A stretch of 64,000 nt of DNA, taken from positions 23,361,487-23,425,486 of the forward strand of contig OZ035960.1 in NCBI GenBank assembly GCA_964034945.1. The letters are read 5' to 3'. This stretch comes from Chrysopilus asiliformis (lineage: Eukaryota; Arthropoda; Insecta; Diptera; Rhagionidae). Within the stretch, counting starts at the first letter, position 1, and every line of letters begins with the position of its first letter. The notes below the pieces were generated by a model, which was not told the DNA's origin, made no database searches, and saw only the letters and a list, made by a program, of their open reading frames with translations. Positions 54,246 to 64,000 of the stretch are shown here, one piece after another. The position numbers were made by a program, and so were the translations under genes.

Positions 54246-55274
54246 TTTAAGGGTTAATAACATACGTTTTGAACATTGCCAACTTTGAATTCAATTTTTC
54301 CGTTAGCGCTCGCGGTTCATAACGGCTAACGTCTCTACCTTTGTAGCCCCTGAAAACATACTGGAATTCACATTTACTGTGTCGACCGAACGAAGCAATT
54401 CCAATGACCAGATTGAACGAAATTTTCTCCCCATCAGACACGAGCAGAAAGGGGGGTAGTCAACGAGGGGAACATTTTTCATGGGAACTATGGTGCATAT
54501 AGCATAGGACGGCGGCGGTCAACGACAGCAAATCAAATGGTTAGGCACATTTCTTGTTGTTATTGTTGTTGTGAATCCTCTGGCCATCGCTTGCTTACGT
54601 TTGCTGTTGGATTAAATTGCCTGACTTGCAACGGTGGATCGTCGTAAATGAAGTTAATGTTGGTAGGCTGCTTCCACAGTCATTATCGCCGTTCGTCTGC
54701 AGTTATCGGATCCGGTAAAGAGTTGAAAAAAAGTAAAGCGCACACAAAAATCCCGACAAACTTAATTAAGGTGGATATATTTGTGAGTCTGAAGCGAGAT
54801 TCTCAAATTATTGAGATGGGGAAATTGTGGTTGGTTAATCCCATCAATAAAATGTATTTCAATTGATTTCAATTTTTCAAAAAAAAAAAAAACATTTAAT
54901 ATACCGAAACGAAACGAATGTAAGCATAATTTTATCGAGATGTTGGCCTTGCTTGCTGTGTGATTTTCTGAGGCTTTCATATCGAATAGAAATATGCATA
55001 CTGTTGAAACACTTTAATATCACTTGATACTGCTAGGTATTGTTGAATCAATGAAATTTCTAATATAGATCTCACGCTTAAAGTATTGTTATTACGAATT
55101 AAAATTGTGTATAATGGATTCATTGTATATCATTAAATAATTGTAAAAATAATTATTATTATCAGTTTGCATAATGTTGCATTACTAGACGTGTATATTT
55201 ATGTTGCAATTAAAAGCATCGTGACATAAATGCTGGATGGTCACGAAGAATGCTTCCGTTTTAAGTACAGTTGA
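54246..55274. other. gene-free sequence
   Basis: 54,450-54,750 is GC-richer than its neighbours (for example GACGGCGGCGGTCAACGACA), without a readable family motif. The rest is AT-rich. No gene can be supported. Confidence 0.35.
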
Positions 55275-55990
55275 AGAAATAAACATAAGAAAAGCTACAA
55301 TTTCTAGGAGTCAATTGTCAAATACTTTCTATGAGGACAGAAATTTTTTTTATTATAAATAATCCGGAAGTATGAGAGAGGGAAGGAGTGCTCCGATTGG
55401 ATTTTGATGTATGGAATGGTTATGTAAAATCATATTCTAAAGATTGTGTTTACATTGACTGTGTTTACATTAGGACTCACTTTGAGGCGGCACGTCATTC
55501 GCTCCGGCCAAGTGATGGTGAGGGACACAGTGGGGAGGGAAACAAAAAAGAGCGAACGAAATTTAGATTCACTTAAAAATATCGGTCGCAAACCGGTTTT
55601 TGAGTCTGGTCGTTGAAACCTGTGTCTTTAGTTTTGTTGATGAAACCGGTTTAGTGAATCCAGATGAAGCGAACCGTGTGCACACGACAGAGAAATGAGG
55701 AAAGACGTGCCGCCTCAAAATGAATCCCAATGTAAACACACTCAAACACATTTTGTCTTCATAAATTTTTCGATACCATGCACCGTTTTCGAGAAAAAAA
55801 AGCTTTTTATATTTGTATGGGGGGTTGTTGTTCAACTGGATTTTGATCTATGGATGAGTTATGTAAAATGCTCATTTTACCTTAATGTAAAACACATTTT
55901 ACCTTCATAACTTTTTCAATGCTTGTTTTTTTTAAAATTTATTTTATACTACGTACTCCGTACTGCGTATGAGAAAGTAGTAAAAATGTG
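55275..55990 (+). repeat. broken copy of the AACATAAGAAAAG repeat family
   Basis: It starts AACATAAGAAAAGCTACAAT, has GGATTTTGATGTATGGAATG near 55,400 and again TGGATTTTGATCTATGGATG near 55,840. A GC-richer piece at 55,470-55,735 interrupts it, so it is probably two copies or an insertion. Confidence 0.55.
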
Positions 55991-57904
55991 ATAAATGTGA
56001 AAAACAAAGTTTCAAAGAACGTTGTGTACGACAGAGAAAAAATATTGTAGAAATTTTATTTTGTTAAAAATTCGTACGATCAATTTGATTTTATTTACTC
56101 GCACACATCGGCATCGAAGCAATTTTCAGAAAACTTTTCCCCCGTTTTTCATTTCAATTGAGATTATTACGCAAGGAAACCTCAAACCGTAGTACACGAC
56201 AAGAAAACTTGTTCGTTCCGAATGTAATATTCGTACCTTAGGCGAAGCAAAAACATATTGCCAAGGTCGTGGCGGAAGAAAGTTTGGCAATAAAACGCTT
56301 TAAGGCCACCGGTGAAGCGAAGGTATTCTATAAATGTCGGTAAAAATTCCATCCATTTGTCAAAATTACAACAATTAATCGTAAATTGGATTCAATAATG
56401 CAAGAGGGGCTGTGAAGGAATAACGAACTGTGGTATGGAAAAAAAACTTTTAACAAATGATTAGCGAGTCGTATATAAGAACGAGCGACGGGAAGCGAAC
56501 GGTCGTGGTGTAAAAAAATCTAATATTTGTTGAAAGCTTTTGTTGAACGTAACGAATTTCGTTTGTCAATAAGCTTGTAAATGGCATAAACCCTAAACAC
56601 TACCAGCAAAAAAAAAACCTGTAAAAATTCAAATGTCTTCGGGGGGATTAATGGTAATATTTATGCTCGCTTTCCATTCGAATTTCAGGTTTTGGTCTAT
56701 CGGTCTTCTTTCTTTTGATTTTCTTCTGGTTTCTTTGAATTGTCGTTAGTATATTATAGATGTGCATACGTAGTGAATACGTCGCAGCTGATCATCAATT
56801 ATTGCTTAAACGAGTTCAACTATACTCGTTTTATACACAGTTTGGTAAATCTGTTCATTGGCCATTTTGCAAATGTGATCGCGGATGGCTTTAGTCGAGA
56901 TACCGACTTAAATATCGTTCAAAATTGGAGAGCATCAGCGGCTTCTTGTATATGAACATCAATTTATCTTTTATGCAAAAAAGAAAACACGAGAACTGAA
57001 CGCGAAGAAAGTTTCAATTAAAATACAGTGTTTGATTGACTTAATTGTTTTGCAAGATTTATGAGAACCCATAAAATCAACAACATAACATGCTGGATTA
57101 AAAAAAAAAACACAACTACCAAACTGTATACGAGTATACCGACTAATATTGGCCTGGGTTGGAGTTAATTGCTTTGAAGCTTCTACTGAGACAAAATATA
57201 GGCTAATGGCTCGTCATGTTGCTGCAAGAAGGTTATTAGGAGGGTCAACGACATACGTGCTGAGAAAGAAGAAAATCTTGTATTGTGCTATAGTGTTATG
57301 GATTATGCAACCAAAGTTCAAGTTGTAAAATCAATGCGTTTTTAGCGTTTTCTTCGAGGTGACTTTCGTTTGTGTGCATTGAAATATACATTAGGCGAAT
57401 GAGAGTATATATGCAAAAAGTATAAATATTTTTAGATTACAGACTTGAGTCAACTCCGGACATTGTATCCAAAAAAAAAGGAACCCACAATACTTTTTTA
57501 TGTAGTCCTCATCAGTAATAGTTTTTAATTTCTGAACTGGTTGAAACAATAGATCACGTTATTAAAATAGCATTTGTTTGCTCAGATACAGAAGCGTAAT
57601 AGGAGGGTAGATGCGGGCGGGTAGGAGCGAGTGGGTAAAAAATTTTAGGGGTAGGAGAATTTTAATTTCCGGTCTGCACGCCTTCAATTCTTGCTATGCC
57701 ACTGTTCAGATATTGTCTTGTAAATACAAGAATTTCTTCACTAAAAATAAAAAGAAAATTCACAAAAAACATTTCGTAAACAACAAACTTTTTTAAAAAT
57801 CACAAAAAATTACCCCCTCTCCTGCTACCTTCCGAACCGTTAACAAATTTCATACAATTTTGCACTGATTTTGACCGTATTTATTTTGTTTGCGGCTAGC
57901 TTAA
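55991..57904. other. gene-free sequence
   Basis: No gene is recognised; the open frames at 56,740-56,955 and 57,611-57,796 show no family features. Confidence 0.4.
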
Positions 57905-58245
57905 GTTATAGACTGGATTTTGATGTATGGATAAGTTATGTAAAATTATATTCAAAACACATTTTACCAGAATAATTTTTTTTCGAGAAAACTGCTAAAA
58001 ACGGTTTTGTTTGTAAAAACTGGTCCGATTTTCCCCCTTCAAGAACTTAACATTGTCATTTAGGAGAAACATAGAGATGATTTCAAGTCTCTATGTCACT
58101 CCTTTCGAAAGTTGTGGTGTTCACGGACGGACAGTCGGGCAGACAGACAGACGGACAAACAGACACACGGACGGGCATGCAGAAATCCAAATCTTTTGTC
58201 ATCCCAAGCACCCTGGTGTAGTTAATTTTTGTGTTCGATGATTGG
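57905..58245 (+). repeat. GACAG-bearing repeat, copy related to 6,692-7,255
   Basis: Starts ACTGGATTTTGATGTATGGA, passes through TTCAAGAACTTAACATTGTC and TTTCAAGTCTCTATGTCACT, then CAGACAGACAGACGGACAAA, and ends CCCTGGTGTAGTTAATTTTT, as in the 7,130-7,180 part of the full copy. Confidence 0.75.
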
Positions 58246-58291
58246 TTCGATGCGTCAAAACTATATGTAGTTGAATTTTGAAAGTTTTTAA

Positions 58292-58510
58292 CCCTTAATT
58301 GATGAGGTGGGTCCAGTGGACCCACATTGACTTTTCTCTCTTTGCTATTTCTCATGTTTTCAGCACAGTGACTCTGAAATCTTCAGTACCTTCATACAGT
58401 AGGGTGTTGTATGCCGAGTTAAAAGCACGGATTTGGTATGTGATTAGAACAAGTCCATTGGAAACCACCTCATCATTTACGCATATGATTTTCACCTCAT
58501 AAATTAAGGG
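58292..58510. mobile_element. piggyBac-like MITE with TTAA target duplication
   Basis: TTAA at 58,288-58,291 and 58,511-58,514 flank ends CCCTTAATTGATGAGGTG and CACCTCATAAATTAAGGG. Just inside the left end is a palindrome GTGGGTCCAGTGGACCCAC. TTAA plus a CCC start is the piggyBac signature. 219 bp, non-coding. Confidence 0.9.
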
Positions 58511-59059
58511 TTAAAAACAATATATTTTTTATGAAAATTAGTTTTTAAAAAACCTTCAGAATTAAAATACATATAGCTTTTAATTTATTAATAGCAATTA
58601 AAGAGTTTTTTTGTTTGCAACACCTCGCAACTTTTTCAAAAATTGGTTATTGCCATTTGGTTTTTCAAATTTCGCTCACGCCTGGAACTAGCCGATGTAC
58701 ATGAATTTAAGGTACATGAACCCAAGGTTCGGAATCACTGTCCTAAACTACTAGATTGATTCTGATAACATTTTTTTGTCCACCAGGGAAAGTTCAAAGT
58801 CGCCTCTTTCCAGTGAACCATTGAGGCGACTTTTTTTTACCAGTAGATAGGTAGTTTTAGCGTAAGGCCAAAAACCGAAGAACACGGATAGCAGTTTTAA
58901 AACAACTACTTTTAATTTTTTTAGGCGACATAAATTCTTTTTAGGTGCAAGAGTCTGATATTGAGAATCAACTCAAAATTGCTTCAATAGCTCTGGGTAT
59001 AGCAGGACAGAGGATAAAAATAAAGGTAACTTTGAGTTAGCAGCGCAAAGCCTAAAATT
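58511..59059. other. gene-free sequence with a small hairpin
   Basis: AAGTCGCCTC and GAGGCGACTT around an 18-base loop (58,798-58,836), followed by a run of T, form a strong short hairpin. Nothing else is recognisable. Confidence 0.45.
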
Positions 59060-59578
59060 TAGTGGTGGGTTGTATTCGTTACTTTTAGGAAGCATACTTT
59101 TGGATAAGTAATCGTTAGTTTTTTATCGGTACTTTTATTTGTTACTCGAGCCTGTGGTGACTAGATTTCCGGTTTTGACCCGGAGTCTCCGAGTTTCCAC
59201 CCCGAATCTCCGGACTCCCGGTTTTGTTACAAAATCTCCGGGTTATGCCAAATCTTCGGGTAACACCACATGTTTAAGAAAATCGTTTCTTACTTTCGAT
59301 TTCTGGAACAATTCGTTTTTTTATTGAATTGTTGTTTCGTTTTATTAAAAACGAATTAAACACTTTTAAAATTACATGGATGGAGGCAAAAACTATCGGT
59401 AAAACAAAATACAAGCAAAACAAATTTGAGTTTTAATTTGTTTAGCTCCTCGTGATCGGGTAACCGGTAACGAATACATTGGATATGTTATCGTGAATAA
59501 CTCTTTGGCTGTGGACTATTCGTTACTTTTGTAACGAATCACTACTTTTTGCCCATCACTACTTTTTGCCCATCACTA
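59060..59578. mobile_element. hAT-type non-autonomous element, 8-bp target duplication
   Basis: CTAAAATT at 59,052-59,059 and CTAAAATC at 59,579-59,586 agree at 7 of 8 bases. Ends are TAGTGGTGGG and CCCATCACTA, each leading inward to a GTAACGAAT-type word in mirrored orientation. The last 18 bases at the right (CTTTTTGCCCATCACTA) are duplicated. A block of CTCCGGA/CCGGAGTCTCCGAG-like words at 59,160-59,265 may be a nested element. 519 bp, non-coding. Confidence 0.85.
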
Positions 59579-60133
59579 CTAAAATCCACGTCTTGATAGT
59601 TGGAAGCTAACTCTACAGTTTGGTTCAAATCAATTCACAGGTCTTCGATTATAACTCTAGAACAAACAAACAGACAAATGGATACACAGTCCTATTACAA
59701 TAATGTGCCAAAATAATGTATCCGTTTTTTAATAGTGTATTTATGAAAACGAATTGATGTGGAATGGGTATTTATATAAATGTACGCCCCGCTAATTTTT
59801 ATCTTTAAAAGTTTTTTCTAATTATGATTCTCATGCATTTTGAATTTTGAATCATGTTACTAATACATATATCTCGAAAATCATTGGTTAGTAATCAAAG
59901 AATTTTCTATTAAACACTACAAATACCAATCATTGAATATCCCCACAAAATAGACAATCATTTTAATTCGTTGAAAAGTTTTAATGTTTCTTTCGAAGCC
60001 TATTCCCCATCGCTTTGCCTAAAATTCCCTATTCAAAAGTTTGTAATATAGTCACTCAATGTTTAATGTCAACGCTATAATAGCAAAAGGCTGTTCCCTG
60101 GAAACCAGAATCTATAAAATGCGTCACAGAGTT
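59579..60133. other. gene-free sequence
   Basis: Nothing recognisable. Confidence 0.4.
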
Positions 60134-60519
60134 ATGCTACATTTACACGAATGACAAATTTGTCATTTTTTTCTTGTCATTATGTTAATTCCCGTGTAAA
60201 TGGCATAATTTTTGTAATTTTTTCTGTCAGAAAATGTCAATCTCTCATAAAAGAATGAACTTGTCCATTCTTTTATGCCAGATTGTCATTCGTACAAACG
60301 CAATATTAGTTATGACAAAAGTTGAATACTAAAGTTGTCATAACTAATATTGCGTTTGTACGAATGACAATCTGGCATAAAAGAATGGACAAGTTTATTC
60401 TTTTATGAGAGATTGACATTTTCTGACAGAAAAAAATACAAAAATTATGCGATTTACACGGGAATTAACATAATGACAAGAAAAAAATGACAAATTTGTC
60501 ATTCGTGTAAATGTAGCAT
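60134..60519. mobile_element. 386-bp near-perfect palindrome, copy 2
   Basis: Same ends and arms as 11,661-12,046 (ATGCTACATTTACACGAATG inward). The loop reads CAAAAGTTGAATACTAAAGT, the reverse complement of the loop in copy 1. Arms differ from each other at only a few bases. Confidence 0.9.
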
Positions 60520-61995
60520 AATGGTGAGAGAATATTTTACGACTAAATATTGGGAAAATTTAAATAAAATTTTTCTCTACAGTAGTTAAATAAAATGTCT
60601 GTAATCAACATTGATAAAATAAATGAAAATTATTTTCGCTATTTTTGTATAAACCCATCACTTGCAATCACTTTCATGGAGTTTTAAATATCATTAACAG
60701 CCGTTTCAAGTTCAATTAAGCGAGATCTTTATTGAGATTTAGTGAATTTTCAAGCCAGAGGGATAGTTCATATACGTGTGGGCGAGTATGCACGAAGCTT
60801 AATAAAGGAACGATTTATTGATTTTTATTTAAGGTGGATGTGAAATACTATGCCCTGTGAGTCCCTGTGAAATCAGTAAAAAAGTACTTTGAAACTTTTT
60901 TTTCGTTTTCTTCGTAGAATAATTATGTATTTCAGCGTTATTTTACAAGTTTTTTTTAATTTAATTTTTTTTCCCCAAATATATTTTTTTTAATTATAGG
61001 AATTTCCCCAATCATGGTTAAATTTTAGAAACTAGTAGGCCCGTTGCGTATTTATCGGCAACGTTTCTGACTACAGTTATTTTTGAAAAAAAAATTCCCT
61101 GCGGCGCTTTTTTTTATTATTTAAAAAAAATGTAATTTCAATTTCCGCAAAAATTTGCAAATATTCAAAACTCTTTTCTCAATATTTATTTTTGATTTTG
61201 TCCTTCGGTCAGCTTGCAGATCAAGACCCAAAATTTAAAGTTGCATAGAGCCCAGTTTCGACTAGCTACTGCCCTATAAATGAGTACATAGAATTTTTGC
61301 AGACCCAAATATAACCTCCATAACTAAAACTCGTTTTTAAATATTTTGAATTAAATTTTCAGTTGATTAAAACATACAAAATCTTTATTCATTTTTATCG
61401 AATTTCTACAGTTTACTTTTAGCTATTTTTCTTGGAAACTCCATATAGGGCCTCTCCATTGCATGCAACTTGAATTTATGAAACACTTCAAAGCTTAAGT
61501 GATGAAAGTTGCTTCACGTGAAAAATATAAAACTTTAGAATTGATGTTTTTTTCAAAGAATTCCCGATAAGATTGCATTAAGCAGAATTTGTTGCACTGG
61601 AAACTTTCGCTTTTTGGCTGATAAATAAAAAACAAACTTTTATAATGCCTTGTGAATATTTGATTCAAACGTGGTGTATGGAAATCAGAAATCGGGCAAA
61701 GTTTTTTTCGTACAGAAATCTCATAAATACTCTCATTGTCACTTTTAAAATGGAATCCCGTAGAAGAATTTTTAATGCCACAAGATGTAAGAGGTACGAA
61801 ATAACACGTTTAGCAGCATTCAAATTGCGTCGTTTCTTATCGAGAATTCAAAGAGATATGAAAATACCCGCCGTTTCGAAACGATATTGTCGGATAAAAA
61901 CAAACGGGAGGAAGCAACTTTAACGATAACTTCTGGATCCAAAAGTTTAATGTTGACTATGTTGAAAGAGTCGCAAAGAGGTAAGTAAAATTACT
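60520..61995. other. gene-free sequence
   Basis: An open frame at 61,645-61,923 (92 codons, basic, no family features) is the longest. I cannot support a gene. Confidence 0.35.
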
Positions 61996-62020
61996 TCACT
62001 TTTTACCTGATGATGATTTA

Positions 62021-62175
62021 CTAATAGCATCAAATACACAAGACGTTGTCACTGTCATTATTATAGCATTGGAGCATGCATAATACATTTTTGGATTTTT
62101 ATATATCTTTTGATCCGGATCGAATATCTTTAACATTTCGCTGTCCATAATTTCATGCAAATTAAATCTTTTTGA
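62021..62175 (-). other. possible orphan coding exon
   Basis: On the minus strand a pyrimidine-rich stretch (TTTCTTTTTGTTTCTTTCTT) is followed by CTCTCAAAAAG, then an open frame with FNLHEIMDSEMLKIFDPDQK and IMTVTTSCVFDAISKSSSG, then CAG|GTAAAAAG. The acceptor-frame-donor layout suits an internal exon and the residues look protein-like. I do not recognise it and chance is possible. Confidence 0.3.
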
Positions 62176-62184
62176 GAGAAGCAA

Positions 62185-62910
62185 AAAGAAAGAAACAAAA
62201 AGAAACCCAAAGAAAGGTCAAATTCGCTTATACGAATGCCTGGTATGCGATATAGCTCTTGATGGTCAATCTGTTGATATAATCATTTTGGGTAGATTTC
62301 GGTTAAAAACTACTTTAGAGGCTTTGGGTTAATGTACACTAAAAAAAACTTCCAAAACGACTAACACGTCAAAACTTTGCGTAATAAAAAGAGCCAGCAG
62401 CAGGACACTTAAGAATCGTAAGACGAAAAAAAAAACGCCAGAAAAGCTCCGGTATGGCGCACGTACGGGTTTAGTAGCATGACACAATTATCATGCTTTG
62501 CTGGATATGAAAATAAAATAGAGAAAAAAAGAAGTCGAAAAGTTTCAGTCGTCAGTTCTAGTAAAGTTGCATTTCAGTTTGGGAGTGGATGTTTTCAGGT
62601 TGTGTAAATACAAGTGAAACTTGTTGATTACGCATGAGTTTTTTTTTGGAATTAAATTCTGCAATATTTTTTGGTAAAACATTTTTCAAAAATCATTGCT
62701 TAACAACACCTTACAAATGTGACAAAATCTAAGATTGCGAGCGTGTTTTCCAAAGTAAGAAAAAATTTCGCCTGCGGCGCATTTTATCAATGACTGATAC
62801 ACATTTATCTGTAGGAAATAGGTAGAATCATATCATTGTGGAATGAGCAGCACAACTATAACTTTTATACCATTGAGTTGCTATCACCATTCAGGATAAA
62901 ATGATTTTCC
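62185..62910. other. gene-free sequence
   Basis: Nothing recognisable. Confidence 0.4.
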
Positions 62911-63135
62911 CTAGCACTTTTTTTTACGTTTTACTTTATTCTAGTACTAAAAAGGCCATGGAGGACCTCTAACTCAAAGTATGTAACCATTGGCGTGACT
63001 GGGAATTAGTGGTCAAGACGTTTTTGGTGCCCAACTCCCAGTTACGCCAGTGGTTCCATACTTTGAGTTAGAGGTCCTCCATGCCCTTTTTAGTACAAAA
63101 ACTCATAATAATTTTAAACGTAAAAAAAGTGCTAG
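62911..63135. mobile_element. foldback element, about 105-bp arms
   Basis: CTAGCACTTTTTTTTACGTT at the left and AACGTAAAAAAAGTGCTAG at the right are inverted. Further inside, GGAGGACCTCTAACTCAAAG and CTTTGAGTTAGAGGTCCTCC are exact complements, then ...GGCGTGACTGGGA / CCCAGTTACGCC. The loop is about 30 bases. Confidence 0.85.
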
Positions 63136-63400
63136 ATGATTTCGTTTTTGTTCACTAAAATTTCAATGGTTCAGTGGCTTTTGATTAGGTTTAAAAAATC
63201 GGTTTGCATCTCTGGAACTTTTAAAATGAATGCATCTACGAAACCTTTAAAACAATGTCATATTTACATCATTTAAATGTCGACAAAAATTAATATTGAC
63301 TGAAAATGGTATAAAAAATCATGTCAAATTGAATTTTTTTGTTTCGCTGCCCTGTTTTCAAAGAACCCTGCAAGAAATAACGTTTTTCGTGCCCCAGGGT

Positions 63401-63589
63401 TAACTTTTGAACCCGTGTAGTTTTCACTTTGGTTGAGGACTTTTTAGAAAATCACGAGAAAGTTCGTTAACTCCTCACCATCCCCCTGCAATTCGGTGGT
63501 TCTTGAAGCCCTATGTGAATGAAACTAGAGACTGTCCCCTTTCCAAAAAGTCCCCAACCAAAGTGAAAACGTCACTGATTCAAAAGTTA
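63401..63589. mobile_element. inverted repeat, about 46-bp arms
   Basis: TAACTTTTG...GTTTTCACTTTGGTTG.GGACTTTTT at 63,401-63,446 matches in reverse complement AAAAAGTCCCCAACCAAAGT, GAAAAC...CAAAAGTTA at 63,544-63,589, with a few mismatches. The centre of about 100 bp is non-coding. Confidence 0.7.
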
Positions 63590-64000
63590 GTTTATGAGCA
63601 AAATCGTGCTTCGTTCTTTCACCGCAATCACATCCAAAAGAAAATCATCGCAATGGAACTACGCCTTAAATCACTCATCTATGGACGACTTACACCACAT
63701 AGTATGAATTTTACAAGTTCTTCCAAATTGGACTTACAAGTTTCTGTACAACTTCGCTCAAATAAGTGATGTGTATATAAAGGAATTGGTAATATACATA
63801 AAATAAAACAGTGCTACCAGATAAAGCGACCCATTTATGCTGCAAAAATTATAAGAAGAAAATGAACGGATTTTTCTACAGAAAAAAAAGAGAAAAAGGA
63901 AAATAATCTTATCTCTTATACGCAAGCAAACTAATTTTTATATAAATATTTTATGCAGAATACTCCTAGAGAAGTAAACGGTATCGACAGGAAAGAAACG
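63590..64000. other. right-edge sequence
   Basis: An open frame crosses 63,503-63,769 but overlaps the inverted repeat and has no family features. Nothing else is recognisable. Confidence 0.4.

Noticed and set aside
54247..54441. 64-codon minus-strand frame
   Set aside because: Looks somewhat protein-like but there is no recognisable family and it begins right beside a TIR element.
58798..58846. Hairpin followed by T run resembling a bacterial terminator
   Set aside because: The window is insect nuclear DNA; no gene ends here, so a terminator role is not supported.
1..64000. CRISPR arrays, tRNA, rRNA or snRNA genes
   Set aside because: The only tandem arrays have no regular spacers, and no tRNA box A/B pair, rRNA or snRNA signature was recognised by eye.

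Overview
This is a eukaryotic nuclear window from an insect, most likely a dipteran. The basis is exon-by-exon similarity of three spliced genes to fly proteins (Hrb27C/Hrp48, the SR factor x16/xl6, and IntS3), short GT-AG introns, and an AT-rich genome full of small transposon relics. The species cannot be fixed from the sequence.

Layout. 1-2,950 is repeats: a field of TTTACTGGG/CCCAGTAAA motifs, a large inverted repeat, an A/T palindrome and a second inverted repeat. 2,957-3,402 (-) is the 5' end of an unrecognised gene running off the left edge. 4,344-7,255 is repeats and miniature inverted-repeat elements (MITEs). 8,062-13,466 (-) is x16, an SR splicing factor (RRM, CCHC zinc knuckle, RS domain) whose 4.5-kb intron carries two foldback elements and a G-quadruplex motif. 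13,467-15,530 is the head-to-head gap to Hrb27C. 15,530-22,991 (+) is Hrb27C, with a GC-richer leader and two coding exons around a 4.5-kb repeat-bearing intron. It is followed by about 10 kb of extremely AT-rich sequence without genes, possibly a very long 3' UTR. 33,411-34,202 is a hAT-type element. 35,489-35,665 (+) is a 58-codon gene for a Brawnin/UQCC6-like mitochondrial micropeptide. 36.4-42.75 kb is mostly mobile DNA: an RTE-like retrotransposon tail, a deleted mariner and a 122-bp tandem array beside a long palindrome. 42,749-48,801 (-) is Integrator subunit 3 over eight exons; its first exon was not found. 49-64 kb has no gene I can recognise but many small elements: hAT-like, piggyBac-like and pogo-like elements, foldbacks and GACAG-tailed repeats.

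Two of the host genes (x16, Hrb27C) act in pre-mRNA splicing and mRNA control, IntS3 acts in nascent-transcript cleavage and single-strand DNA binding, and the small gene acts in mitochondrial complex III assembly. No operon-like logic is expected or seen. The most distinctive content is the set of palindromic elements: five MITEs that share one central hairpin but have two unrelated types of arm, and two 386-bp near-perfect palindromes with loops in opposite orientation.
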